Assembly (NCBI GenBank): GCA_026417555.1
Contig: JAOADA010000005.1
Span: 60,041-124,040 of the forward strand
Reading direction: 5' to 3'
DNA length: 64,000 bases
Origin: Brevinematales bacterium
GTDB lineage: Bacteria > Spirochaetota > Brevinematia > Brevinematales > Thermospiraceae
Shown here: one piece after another, positions 52,744 to 61,143 of the stretch
Layout of the letters: each line of letters starts with the position of its first letter
How positions within the stretch are numbered: position 1 is the first letter of the stretch
Notes under the pieces: model-generated
What the model was told of the DNA's origin: nothing
What the model saw: only the letters and a program-made list of their open reading frames with translations
The model's database searches: none
Program-made: the position numbers and the translations under genes

Positions 52744-54506
52744 ACGAGGTATGCCTCCTCTGTAACGATACGTTTTTCTATCACTTGCCCATCCTCATGA
52801 AAAATAACCACTAAAGCCCCTTTGACAAGACGAGAAATAAAGACATCTGAGGCTGGAGAAGCAGGATTGGGATAAACGACAACCTCTTTGATATCTTCCC
52901 CCAAAGAGGGAAATTCCCATCCTGGTTCTTTCCATACAAACTCCCAAAGAAAGAGTCCTTGTTCATTAGTATAGCGAAGGGTATTTTTTCCACCGTTTTT
53001 CACCGTTAGGGAGTCAGGAGAGGGAGTTCTCTGGACAAGAAGAGTACCATAAAAATACCCACAATATCCAGTGAGGGTGAGCAGTTTTTCATCGCTCTCA
53101 CTTTTGGCTAGAAGGGGGAGACTCCCATTCTCTCTGAGGGGGTCGCTCATCCCTATCTCTAAGAGAGAAGGATTCGTAGAACTCCAACGATGACAGAGAT
53201 AGGGGCCGTTACCGTTGATTTTCCCATAGGTTGGGGGAAACAGTCTCCAGTGAACAAAATCTTCTTGGCCATTGTGGGGTACACGTTGTAGGCTTTTTTC
53301 TTGATTCTTTTCATTGGCTGGAGGAATGTCTCCCTCTCCATACGCCAAAATTGCTACCCTTTTTCCCCAGAGAGGGTGACCATCATAGAGGACGATGTTT
53401 GCCTTGTTGGCAAGGCCATTTTCGACACTAAAAATCCCAAGGCTTTTGGGAGAGAGAAGAGAGGTGGAGATCGGGCCTGTTATACTGTCAAAACGAAGTC
53501 TCAGAGGTCGGTACCCTTTTCCTTGAGAAGTAGTGTGTTCAAGGTACCAGTTGGAAACGTTGATCCATTCTTCGGTAGTATTGGCTATCTCTAGCCACTC
53601 GTCGTTTTCGTTAACCGTCCCTCCTCCATCGTCTCCTGTCCATCCTCCCCCAGAATAATCCTTTGTAGGGGAACTCATGATTTCGCTAATGAGAATCTTG
53701 CCAGCCCAGGGAGAGGAGAGGTTCGTATCAAGAAAACGAATCTTGTGGCTTGTTTTTTCGGCTCGAAGAATCCACGTGCTGGCATGGGTCATACTTCCAG
53801 CCAAGACGATGGTATATGGAGGAGGTCCAGAAAGAGGATATACCTCTTTGGATGCAGAAGGGTATTCTTCTTTGATTATTTCATACAAGGGGATCTCGCT
53901 TTCAAGCCGGATCTCTACCAGGCTTCCTGTAGGAAGCACACGGGGAGCAATCCATCGGACCTTTTTTTCCTGACCTGGTCTTGGGATATCTTCTACCCAA
54001 CCATTATGGTATACAAGGGCTTTGCCTTTCTCCTGCAGAGAAGAGGGGAGAAGCCCCTGGGGAAAGACCTCACGCCCATCGTAGAGGAGGGAAAGGAGAT
54101 GGAGACGGTTATGCCAGCTATAGCCCCATGCGGTTTTTGATTTGGGTTTAAAAAGGAGGGTGTGAGTATCCCAAGAGAGAAGCCTTCCGCCAAGATTGTA
54201 GTCTTCAGAGAGAATAACAGCCCGTCTTTTGGGAGGAAGGATCCACTCATTGGTTATGGCTTCCTTGTCAAAAAGAAAAAAATTTCCTTGGAGAATGGTA
54301 GTAGAGACGGTGGTGGTGTCCGAACGAGGAAGAATAAGGGTAACCTTTCGCATATCTATAGGTTCATCACCATCGTTTTCAATCTCTAGGTAACGTTCAG
54401 CATCAGGGATAAAAAGGTTTCCCCTATAGTATACCTCACTGATACGCAGAGAAAAAACACACACGGGGAGCCATCCTACAAGAAGGAATATGATTTCCGT
54501 TCTCAT
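52656..54506 (-). CDS. Exported lamin-tail-domain protein with C-terminal sorting-like domain
   Basis: A 616-residue secreted protein. After a signal peptide (residues 1-19) a first lamin-tail-like domain begins ISEVYYRGNLF and includes RYLEIENDGDEPIDM; a second is visible near 270-400 (ISEIMSSPTKDY, NDEWLEIANTTEEWINVSNWYLE). The last 75 residues (VVVYPNPASPASDVFISRL ... WHTPTTSGLYCILVSY) look like the YPNP-type C-terminal domain of secreted proteins or a FlgD-like Ig fold. It overlaps the TPR gene upstream (ATGA) and the next gene by 88 bases. Probably surface or extracellular; ligand unknown. Confidence 0.75.
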   Translation of the reverse strand: MRTEIIFLLVGWLPVCVFSLRISEVYYRGNLFIPDAERYLEIENDGDEPIDMRKVTLILPRSDTTTVSTTILQGNFFLFDKEAITNEWILPPKRRAVILSEDYNLGGRLLSWDTHTLLFKPKSKTAWGYSWHNRLHLLSLLYDGREVFPQGLLPSSLQEKGKALVYHNGWVEDIPRPGQEKKVRWIAPRVLPTGSLVEIRLESEIPLYEIIKEEYPSASKEVYPLSGPPPYTIVLAGSMTHASTWILRAEKTSHKIRFLDTNLSSPWAGKILISEIMSSPTKDYSGGGWTGDDGGGTVNENDEWLEIANTTEEWINVSNWYLEHTTSQGKGYRPLRLRFDSITGPISTSLLSPKSLGIFSVENGLANKANIVLYDGHPLWGKRVAILAYGEGDIPPANEKNQEKSLQRVPHNGQEDFVHWRLFPPTYGKINGNGPYLCHRWSSTNPSLLEIGMSDPLRENGSLPLLAKSESDEKLLTLTGYCGYFYGTLLVQRTPSPDSLTVKNGGKNTLRYTNEQGLFLWEFVWKEPGWEFPSLGEDIKEVVVYPNPASPASDVFISRLVKGALVVIFHEDGQVIEKRIVTEEAYLVWHTPTTSGLYCILVSYGGRSVYRWVLVK

Positions 54507-55252
54507 AATCGCTTGAGCCAGAATTCAGCCCTTTCCCTCACGTGCCGTTGCGAGAACCTTTTGTCCTGGAGAAGGAAAGAAAAGAGGGCTCTGGCAGCTT
54601 CGGTATTGGTTTGTTTGATGGCAAGACCAAACTCGATAAGGGTGGTTCCCCATTCAGTATAGAGCAAAGGTTTTGCCCATTCGGGTTGGAGAAATAACTG
54701 AAGCTCTGACCTCTCAAATGCCCATATGGCTCGTGAAAAAAGGCCTTTGGCTCGGTAAGCCCTTCCCAGGTAGTACAAAGACCAGAAGGAAATTTTTCTT
54801 CCAAGAGACTTTTCAAGGAAAAGAATGGCCCTGTCATGTTCTCCTAACTCGAAATAACACACCCCCATCCCATAATACCAGAGGGTATGGTATCTTTCCT
54901 CTATTTCTGGAAGCCCCTCACGGTAGAGGGTAAGGGCTTTACGATACTCCCCGAGGTTGCGATAGACATCGGCAAACTCTTTGGCTACCCATGGATTTTT
55001 TGGAAAGTATCCGTACGCCTCTTTTATCACACGGTAGGCATTGGAGTATCGACCCTCTTCCCGGTAGATACGGGAAAGAAGGATATAATGGGAGGAGATA
55101 TCAGGTTCTTTTTGAAGGGCTCGTTCTACCAGATCCCTGGCTTGTTGGTAGTTACTTGTTTGGAGGAGTTTTTCTACCTTCTGAGAAAGGGTATCTTCTG
55201 CCCACACAAGCAGGGGAAGCCCCACAAACCAAAAGAAGAGATGTGCTTTCAT
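54503..55252 (-). CDS. Exported TPR protein
   Basis: A 249-residue protein with signal peptide MKAHLFFWFVGLPLLVWA and about five tetratricopeptide-like repeats between residues 30 and 195 (for example SHYILLSRIYREEGRYSNAYRVIKEA, LWYYGMGVCYFELGEHDRAILFLEKSL). Likely a periplasmic scaffold for the two proteins encoded after it; overlap of four bases with the lamin-tail gene. Upstream, 55253-55586 is non-coding with no clear promoter. Confidence 0.78.
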   Translation of the reverse strand: MKAHLFFWFVGLPLLVWAEDTLSQKVEKLLQTSNYQQARDLVERALQKEPDISSHYILLSRIYREEGRYSNAYRVIKEAYGYFPKNPWVAKEFADVYRNLGEYRKALTLYREGLPEIEERYHTLWYYGMGVCYFELGEHDRAILFLEKSLGRKISFWSLYYLGRAYRAKGLFSRAIWAFERSELQLFLQPEWAKPLLYTEWGTTLIEFGLAIKQTNTEAARALFSFLLQDKRFSQRHVRERAEFWLKRL

Positions 55253-55586
55253 AGTGTTCTCCGGTTTTTTACTCTGGGGATAGTGTAGGTTGGAGGAGAT
55301 CCAATGTCAATAGGCATTTGTCACAATTTTTCCTTTTTTTCTAGGGGGGACGAGTGGAGGGTATGGTTTCACTCTTTTGGCCGCTTCAGAGAAATGCCTT
55401 TCCCTATTTCGATGGAAATATCTTGTTTGAGGATTGGGGTGTGGCCTCTTCTCAAAAACCTTTCACCTTCTCTTTTCTTTGATAGCTGGGATGGAAGAAT
55501 CCTTTGTTTTGAGAAAGGAGCAAACCGAGGTGTTCTATCTCCCCAGAGGGGGAGTTTCCCTTTTGGGTGGTTTCTCTCAAAGATAT

Positions 55587-55671
55587 GCTCTCCACTTTGC
55601 TCAAAATATTTGTATCTATCTCTCTACTCTGAATTATTTTAAAGATAACTTTTTTGAGCCAAGGAGAGAGC
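55587..55671 (+). repeat. 85-bp palindromic repeat, B-type
   Basis: Left arm GCTCTCCACTTTGCTCA, right arm TGAGCCAAGGAGAGAGC, B-type centre (TATCTCTCTACTCTGAATT). It lies between the divergent genes at 55252 and 55911, a 658-base gap that otherwise contains the fragment at 55750, a promoter and no gene. Confidence 0.8.
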
Positions 55672-55749
55672 ATTTTTTTCATCTCTTTCGTGTCATCTGA
55701 ACTTATTGGGTAAAGTTCTCACATTTTTTTGAGAAAAAAATGTGGTGGT

Positions 55750-55780
55750 CTTTTTGAGGAAAGGAGAAAAGGAGAGAAGA
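55750..55780 (+). repeat. Isolated right-arm fragment of the palindromic family
   Basis: CTTTTTGAGGAAAGGAGA followed by AAAGGAGAGAAG resembles the right arm, partly duplicated; no left arm is found at the expected distance. Confidence 0.4.
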
Positions 55781-55838
55781 TGGTGAGATGAGCTTACTTT
55801 GGGGAAAAGATCATCCTGGGGGTATGTGATTTCAAAAG

Positions 55839-55867
55839 TTGACAGTTTTCCTTCTTCAGGCTATAAT
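55839..55867 (+). promoter_or_regulatory. Promoter of thioredoxin-like/ExbD/TonB operon
   Basis: Perfect TTGACA (55839-55844) and TATAAT (55862-55867) with a 17-base spacer, 43 bases before the ATG at 55911. Confidence 0.9.
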
Positions 55868-55910
55868 ACATAGGGAAGAGTGGAGAGACAAAAGTCAAAA
55901 AGGAGTTGCC

Positions 55911-56303
55911 ATGCTTCATGTGAGTGATCTTCCTTCAGAAGAGGCGCGGTATGCTATTGCGCACGGGGAGTTTTCTCAAGCTATTACCAAAGGATTGGCT
56001 GCAGTTATTATGAGCCAGGATTGGTGTCCGGAGTGGTTAGCCATGCAGCGATGGCTTGAGGACTGGAGAATGAAAGGACGTCCTGCAGAAAAGGATATAG
56101 ATGTGTACGTGTATCTCTACAACAGAGAAAGGGAATTCTATGAGTTTCTTGAGATGAAGGAGCATCAGTGGGGCAATGTCTTCATCCCTTATGTGAGGTA
56201 TTATTGTGAGGGGCGTTTGATTGCCGAAAGCAACTATGTGACCCCAGAAGGGTTTGTAAAAAGGTTTGATATCCATATCTGCCAAGCCAAGGAGAGCCTA
56301 TGA
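55911..56303 (+). CDS. Thioredoxin-fold-like protein
   Basis: A 130-residue protein with a thioredoxin-like central pattern (GLAAVIMSQDWCPEWLAMQRWLEDW, then VYVYLYNRE and VFIPYVRYYCEGRLI). The active-site position is WCPEW, with only one cysteine, so a disulfide-exchange role is doubtful. No signal peptide is seen. Start at ATG 55911 with AGGAG upstream; the longer open frame would begin in the promoter. It overlaps the ExbD gene by four bases, which ties it to the TonB system, but in what way is unknown. Confidence 0.6.
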   Translation: MLHVSDLPSEEARYAIAHGEFSQAITKGLAAVIMSQDWCPEWLAMQRWLEDWRMKGRPAEKDIDVYVYLYNREREFYEFLEMKEHQWGNVFIPYVRYYCEGRLIAESNYVTPEGFVKRFDIHICQAKESL

Positions 56304-56704
56304 GATTTCGCAGAAATTCTCGTCTCATCAGTGAAATCAATATGACACCAGTGATTGATATTGTATTTCAGCTTCTCACTTTTTTTATGCTTACTTCTAC
56401 TTTTATCAAGAGTTCGGCCATTAATGTGGATCTTCCCACGAGTAAGACCTCGGATGCCCAACCTGTTCGAGAGGTGACTGTTGTTCTCTATAGGGATGGA
56501 AAAATCACGGTGAATAATCAACCCATTCAGAAGGAAGGTCTTCGTACTTTTATTGCTCAATATGTCAAAGAGGATAGTGAACTCGTGGTAACGGTTCAGG
56601 GAGACAAGCGTGTGGATTATGGGCTTCTGATCGAAGTGATGGATGCTGTGCGTCAGGCAGGTGTGAAGCGTTTGAGTCTGGCAACAATCTACAAAGAGGA
56701 ATAG
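56300..56704 (+). CDS. exbD: ExbD/TolR-family biopolymer transport protein
   Basis: A 134-residue inner-membrane protein: short cytoplasmic N-terminus, one helix containing the proton-path Asp (INMTPVIDIVFQLLTFFMLTS), and a periplasmic ExbD fold (VTVVLYRDGKITVNNQPI, GDKRVDYGLLIEVMDAVRQAGVKRLSLAT). With ExbB it would couple the proton gradient to TonB. No ExbB/TolQ gene is in the window. Followed two bases later by the TonB-like gene. Confidence 0.92.
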   Translation: MRFRRNSRLISEINMTPVIDIVFQLLTFFMLTSTFIKSSAINVDLPTSKTSDAQPVREVTVVLYRDGKITVNNQPIQKEGLRTFIAQYVKEDSELVVTVQGDKRVDYGLLIEVMDAVRQAGVKRLSLATIYKEE

Positions 56705-56706
56705 GG

Positions 56707-57507
56707 ATGAAAACAACTCTTTCGGAACCACTCTCTTTTCGACAGAGTTTTTTTGTCTCTCTCTTTCTTCACCTTGTTCTTCTTCTCCTCTTGAGCCTTT
56801 TTTTCACGAAATCACCATTCAAAGAGGAGCCTGAACCTATTGTGGTAACGATCGATGCTCCATCACTGATGGCAGAAGGAGCCCAAGCAATCCCTGCTCC
56901 TCCCCCTCAGCGGGAAAAGGCCACTCCCAAGCCAGTTTCTCAGCCAAAGACCACAACCACTCCCAAACAAGCAGCAGAGAAGATCATCCAACAGGCAAAA
57001 GAAAAGACCAAGAAAACTACAACTACTTCCAAGCCTGTGCAATCTGTCCAACCCACTTCAGAAACACTGCCGAGTACCTCTTCTTCTGAAGTTCAAGAAG
57101 AGAGCGAGGATGATATTCTGGCCAAGAGTATAGAAAAGGCTCTCCAGAGTACAGGAAAAAAGGGCACAGGTTCGTCAGCTACCTCAGCTACAGGGCAACA
57201 GGGAACGGGTACTGATCCACTGGGGGATGCCAATTGGAGATCTCGGCCACGCAAGACTATTTTCTTTCCCGATATTGCTTCCAAAATCAAAGAGAAGGTT
57301 TCTCATCCCCTCATGGGATATACTGTGACGGCAAAGATTACTTTTGATAGCCAAGGGCTGGCGGTTCGAGTGGATATAGTGCGCTCTTCAGGAGATCCGC
57401 TGATTGACAGTATCTTTCTCTCCGAGCTTAAAAAAATCCGTGTTGAGGCCATCTCAGATGAGAGATTGGATGAGATTACGAAAACCTTCAAGATTAGTGT
57501 TCGCTAA
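56707..57507 (+). CDS. TonB-family protein
   Basis: A 266-residue protein with the TonB layout: one N-terminal membrane helix (SFFVSLFLHLVLLLLLSLFF, about residues 14-33), a long linker rich in P, K, T, S and Q (about 40-150), and a C-terminal TonB-like domain (about 185-266; VSHPLMGYTVTAKITFDSQGLAVRVDIVRSSGDPLIDSIFLSEL). It reaches across the periplasm to outer-membrane receptors or, in TolA-like variants, the Tol system. Co-operonic with ExbD. Confidence 0.85.
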   Translation: MKTTLSEPLSFRQSFFVSLFLHLVLLLLLSLFFTKSPFKEEPEPIVVTIDAPSLMAEGAQAIPAPPPQREKATPKPVSQPKTTTTPKQAAEKIIQQAKEKTKKTTTTSKPVQSVQPTSETLPSTSSSEVQEESEDDILAKSIEKALQSTGKKGTGSSATSATGQQGTGTDPLGDANWRSRPRKTIFFPDIASKIKEKVSHPLMGYTVTAKITFDSQGLAVRVDIVRSSGDPLIDSIFLSELKKIRVEAISDERLDEITKTFKISVR

Positions 57508-57522
57508 AACAGAAGGCAGGGT

Positions 57523-58026
57523 ATGGTATTTCAGACTCTTATGGGGCGCAAGCCAATGTTCCATTTGATACGGAAATATTCGAACAGGAAACTCTATGAC
57601 ATTGCCACCCGTTCTTTCATCAAGCAGGAGGATCTTCTGATGCTAGTTATTGGGGGAGAAGAGGTACGGATTGAGGATAATGATACTCATATTGACATTA
57701 CTTCTCTTGAGCTTCAAAAAGCCTTTGCACGGTTTCCCGAACTTCAAAGGCTTTATGTCAGCCAAAAAACTCAAGAGAAGTCCCCCACATCTTCCCCTCT
57801 CTCTACAGAGACAGGTCTCGATATTCCTCTCTCACACCTTGACGAAAATTATGTTCCAGCTGAGATTCGTCTTCTCTATAAATCTCTTGAGTATCTTTTG
57901 GCTGCTCTTCGCATCCTTGCCACAGAACCTGTGTACAACGCTGCTCTTCATGCGGATCTTGTGGAGAATTTTCTTGCTATAGAGAAGCGTCTGCGGAAAC
58001 TTAAGAAAAAACACAAACTTCTATAA
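57523..58026 (+). CDS. PHB-accumulation-regulator-like DNA-binding protein
   Basis: A 167-residue protein whose N-terminal 65 residues match the domain found in polyhydroxyalkanoate synthesis regulators (PhaR/PHB_acc_N): LIRKYSNRKLYDIATRSFIKQEDLLMLV and IEDNDTHIDITSLEL. A proline/serine linker and a helical basic C-terminus (RLRKLKKKHKLL) follow. No PHA synthase or phasin gene is nearby, so involvement in PHA storage is not shown. The start at ATG 57523 is supported by AAGGCAGGG; ATG 57556 is an alternative closer to the domain. It follows the TonB gene by 15 bases. Confidence 0.78.
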   Translation: MVFQTLMGRKPMFHLIRKYSNRKLYDIATRSFIKQEDLLMLVIGGEEVRIEDNDTHIDITSLELQKAFARFPELQRLYVSQKTQEKSPTSSPLSTETGLDIPLSHLDENYVPAEIRLLYKSLEYLLAALRILATEPVYNAALHADLVENFLAIEKRLRKLKKKHKLL

Positions 58027-58030
58027 AGAA

Positions 58031-58975
58031 ATGGAGATACGTCTTGCCCGTCCTGACGAGATACCTCTTCTTGTAGAAATGTGTCGATGGTTTACTACCT
58101 CACCCTTTCAGTTTGATGATAGATTGGAGGGTATTGCTGGGGGGTTTGAACCTGCTTTTGGGAAAGAGATGCTGTATTCTCCCTCGACGGTAACGTATGT
58201 CGCCATAGAAAATCAGATTGTGGGGTTTATCGCTTTTCATCCGCTCTCGCCTATTTCCGAATATGCTGGAAAACGGATTGGAAGTATCCTTTTGCTCGTG
58301 GTGAAACCAGAGTATCAAGGAAGAGGAATAGGCACAGCCCTGGTGCAACGGGCTCTTCAGCATCTCAAAAATCTCGATACGGACATGGTCACAGTAGGAA
58401 CGGATCTTTACAATATTCCAGCTCTTCAGGTATATACCTCTCAAGGATTTTTCCCCCGTTTGGTATGGCATATTTTCCGGTTTTACTATGACAGGACTTT
58501 TTCTCTTTCTCCTTTTGTACGGCCCTTGAATCTTTCAGAGATTGCTCCTTTTGTGCCTTATTTTTCTCGTCCTCTATCGTTACTGCGCGATACTACCTTG
58601 CGTCGGGAAGCGTTGAGAACTTATCTTGTGGAAAAATGGAAAAATCAGATAGCCCAGGGAAAAGTTTTTTGTCTTGGATACTGTGAAAATGATGTGCCCC
58701 TTGCCCTTATGACAGTTCAGCAAGATATGCTGGCCGAGAAGACCCTTCAAACCTCTCAACCAGTGTACAAAATTCTTGATCTTATTCCCTTGCCTCAGGT
58801 AGGGAAGCAAGCTCTGATTACCCTTCTTCAGGATGCTGGGGCTCGTTTTCCTGCAAGTCTTATGGAAATATGGCTGGATGCTGCACACAATGACACTATC
58901 CAAACCGTGGAAGAGGCGGGTTTTCGTCTTGCGTATAGTGGAATCACTCTTCATGCTTCTCTCACCACTCCCTGA
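58031..58975 (+). CDS. GNAT-family N-acetyltransferase
   Basis: A 314-residue protein with an N-terminal GNAT domain (about 1-150): EIRLARPDEIPLLVEMC, SILLLVVKPEYQGRGIGTALVQRAL (the acetyl-CoA-binding Q/RxxGxG/A motif), and VGTDLYNIPALQVYTSQGF. The second half (about 160-314) is a different, less conserved domain, possibly a second, degenerate GNAT fold (LIPLPQVGKQALITLLQDAGARFP). Acceptor unknown. It starts 4 bases after the previous gene. Confidence 0.82.
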   Translation: MEIRLARPDEIPLLVEMCRWFTTSPFQFDDRLEGIAGGFEPAFGKEMLYSPSTVTYVAIENQIVGFIAFHPLSPISEYAGKRIGSILLLVVKPEYQGRGIGTALVQRALQHLKNLDTDMVTVGTDLYNIPALQVYTSQGFFPRLVWHIFRFYYDRTFSLSPFVRPLNLSEIAPFVPYFSRPLSLLRDTTLRREALRTYLVEKWKNQIAQGKVFCLGYCENDVPLALMTVQQDMLAEKTLQTSQPVYKILDLIPLPQVGKQALITLLQDAGARFPASLMEIWLDAAHNDTIQTVEEAGFRLAYSGITLHASLTTP

Positions 58976-59041
58976 CCCCTGTGTATGGAAAAACACACCC
59001 CTTGCTTTTCCAGAGAAAATGATATACACGCTTTTTCATAA

Positions 59042-59126
59042 GCTCTCTCCTTTTCTCACATAAAACATGTATAATTCTTTGTATTTATTACTGATAGAAA
59101 AGTATTTTTTGAGAGAAGGAGAGAAC
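59042..59126 (+). repeat. 85-bp palindromic repeat, A-type
   Basis: Left arm GCTCTCTCCTTTTCTCA, right arm TGAGAGAAGGAGAGAAC; centre with GTATAATTCTTTGTATT. Preceded by TTTTTCATAA and followed by CTGGTTGGGCAAGGGTTTTT (about 59156), a flank shared with other copies. Lies between the convergent GNAT and barrel genes. Confidence 0.85.
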
Positions 59127-59260
59127 ATTTTCCCCTCTCTTCTTGGCGATCTGATCTGGTTGGGCAAGGGTTTTTACATGAGACTCTTTAAAAATTGAGG
59201 GAGGTGATCGCAGGTTACTTATCACAGACCACAGAAAAATTGTTTTTAGGGAGTCTGGCC

Positions 59261-59908
59261 TTATAGAAGCATATGAAACGAAAGCCCCATCCTTATCCCT
59301 TTGAGGGTGAAAAGACCTTCGTATGTTTTTTCTCTCTCTGTGAGGGTACCGGAGGAGAGCTCTTGCCATTTGAGGGTGAGAGAATGCTGTGCTGCCATAT
59401 CTAGCCATCCCAACAGTATGCCCACACTGAACAAATTCCATTGATGCCGGAGTTCCGTAGCTATTCCCCACCCCAGAAGGAATTTCTCTTTTGTCTCAGA
59501 AGACACCACAAGGGGATGGGTGCCCTCTTTAGCATGAAGGAAGCTTCGTGCCACGTGTTCCCGGAGTTCAAGGCCAAAGAGTTCTCCTATTCCACCAGAG
59601 AGAGAAAACCCTGCCTGCCATTTTTTTCCTTGGTATTGCCATCCCGCCGAAACCATCCCTCCTACCATGTCTCCGGAAAACATTCCCCAGGGAGTACGAT
59701 TGTCCTCAAAACCTATACCAAACAACCTATAGTACATCCCTCCTAATCCCACAAAAAAACCAGCAGGGAGTTTGATATCCTGGAAAAGGGCATACTCTAC
59801 CGCCGGGGGGGCGTTTTCCGGGAACAAAAGACATATCCGTCCGCCAACGGAGAGACTATAACAGGTACTTGCTAAGAACAAGACCCCTATTTTCCAGGAG
59901 TTTTTCAT
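59261..59908 (-). CDS. Exported protein, probable outer-membrane barrel
   Basis: A 215-residue protein with signal peptide (MKNSWKIGVLFLASTCYSLS) and a mature chain of alternating hydrophobic and polar residues with many glycines (GMVSAGWQYQGKKWQAGFSLSGGIGELFG, LFSVGILLGWL), ending LSFHMLL. Likely a small barrel. It starts at ATG 59908, overlapping the flippase stop by four bases; the longer upstream frame is inside that gene. Function unknown. Last gene of the pcrA operon. Confidence 0.62.
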   Translation of the reverse strand: MKNSWKIGVLFLASTCYSLSVGGRICLLFPENAPPAVEYALFQDIKLPAGFFVGLGGMYYRLFGIGFEDNRTPWGMFSGDMVGGMVSAGWQYQGKKWQAGFSLSGGIGELFGLELREHVARSFLHAKEGTHPLVVSSETKEKFLLGWGIATELRHQWNLFSVGILLGWLDMAAQHSLTLKWQELSSGTLTEREKTYEGLFTLKGIRMGLSFHMLL

Positions 59909-61143
59909 GATTTTCCCCTTTGGATGAGAATTTCCCCCATGAGAATAACCAGAAGTCCGTAGCCCACCCCCCCTACGATAATGAGTGCCTGATATATCTC
60001 TTTGTGCCACAGGGAAAAAAGTACTCCTTGTAATATGATTCCAAAAAGGATAGTGGCGCTATAAAAAAAGCTTTGTCGGACAGTGTAGAAACTCACCAAA
60101 AAAGAGATGAGGGCATAAGGAAGAAAAGAACAAGTATACATCACAAGCACATTTTCAAGTCTGGGGTACACTCCCCCAAGAAGAGTATAGGCAATGAAAG
60201 AGCGAAAAATCCATATTCCTCCGGTGTATCCTACCAGGATACCAAACAAGATCCCGAGCCCCCAAAACGTGAGAGAGGGGGATTTTTCCTTTTGTTTTGC
60301 CATGACAGGCAAAAAGACAGTGGTGAAGGCAGAGGCTACAAAAAATGAGGCTCTTGCGATAAGTCCTGCCATCGCGTACGTGCCCACCGCTTTCTGGTCA
60401 GAGAAAAAGAACCGCACCAAGAGTACATCAAAAGAGGAGAGGGCCACGTAGGCCCCACCGGAGAGCATACTCACTACAAGGGCCTGCCAAAAGTGATTTG
60501 GTGGGGAAAACCCCTCGTTCGGAAGGTCTTTGTACCATTTCCACAGAAAAAAAGTATACACTACTGTAGTTATAAGAAGAGGGAGAAGATACGCATACAT
60601 GACCGCCAGGGCTGTTCTGCACCACCATCCCATCCCTATCCCGAGAAGAAGCTTGGCAAGAGTGGAGAGAATTGTCATCCAGAAAAGAATTCCAAACTCA
60701 TGCCGAAACTGCAAAAGAGTATAACCAAAAATCTGGAGGTAGTTTAGCAAAACCGTGAAAAAAAGGATCATCACAAGGGCTGGGTTCGGGAGGCGAAGCC
60801 AGCGTTGCCACAAGGGAAGGAGTATCCAAAGAAGCATTTCGAGAACCACAAGCAGTTTCACCAAATTGACAAAAAGAAATCGAATGAATGAACGTATCCC
60901 CTCAGGATGATGTGTTGAAACCTCACCCAGAGACTGGTTCATAAAGAGTTGAAGCCCCATAACAGGAAGGGAAAGAAGAGAGAAAAATGATCCCATCAGG
61001 GGACTGAGAATCCCATATTCCTCCGGACCAATAAGCCTTCCTACCACCATGTTGAAAACGAAATTTATCCCCCCGGTAAGAAAGGTGGCAAAAGTCATGA
61101 GACTGGTATATCCAATAATCTGTTGTCGATTGAGAGCCTTCAT
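59905..61143 (-). CDS. Oligosaccharide flippase family protein
   Basis: A 412-residue integral membrane protein with about 12 hydrophobic helices and the N-terminal pattern of polysaccharide-biosynthesis (Wzx/MurJ/MATE-like) flippases: TFATFLTGGINFVFNMVVGRLIGPEEYGILSPL. It would move a lipid-linked sugar across the inner membrane. It overlaps pcrA by four bases. Its substrate might be the product of one of the glycosyltransferases in the window, but none is adjacent. Confidence 0.82.
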   Translation of the reverse strand: MKALNRQQIIGYTSLMTFATFLTGGINFVFNMVVGRLIGPEEYGILSPLMGSFFSLLSLPVMGLQLFMNQSLGEVSTHHPEGIRSFIRFLFVNLVKLLVVLEMLLWILLPLWQRWLRLPNPALVMILFFTVLLNYLQIFGYTLLQFRHEFGILFWMTILSTLAKLLLGIGMGWWCRTALAVMYAYLLPLLITTVVYTFFLWKWYKDLPNEGFSPPNHFWQALVVSMLSGGAYVALSSFDVLLVRFFFSDQKAVGTYAMAGLIARASFFVASAFTTVFLPVMAKQKEKSPSLTFWGLGILFGILVGYTGGIWIFRSFIAYTLLGGVYPRLENVLVMYTCSFLPYALISFLVSFYTVRQSFFYSATILFGIILQGVLFSLWHKEIYQALIIVGGVGYGLLVILMGEILIQRGKS

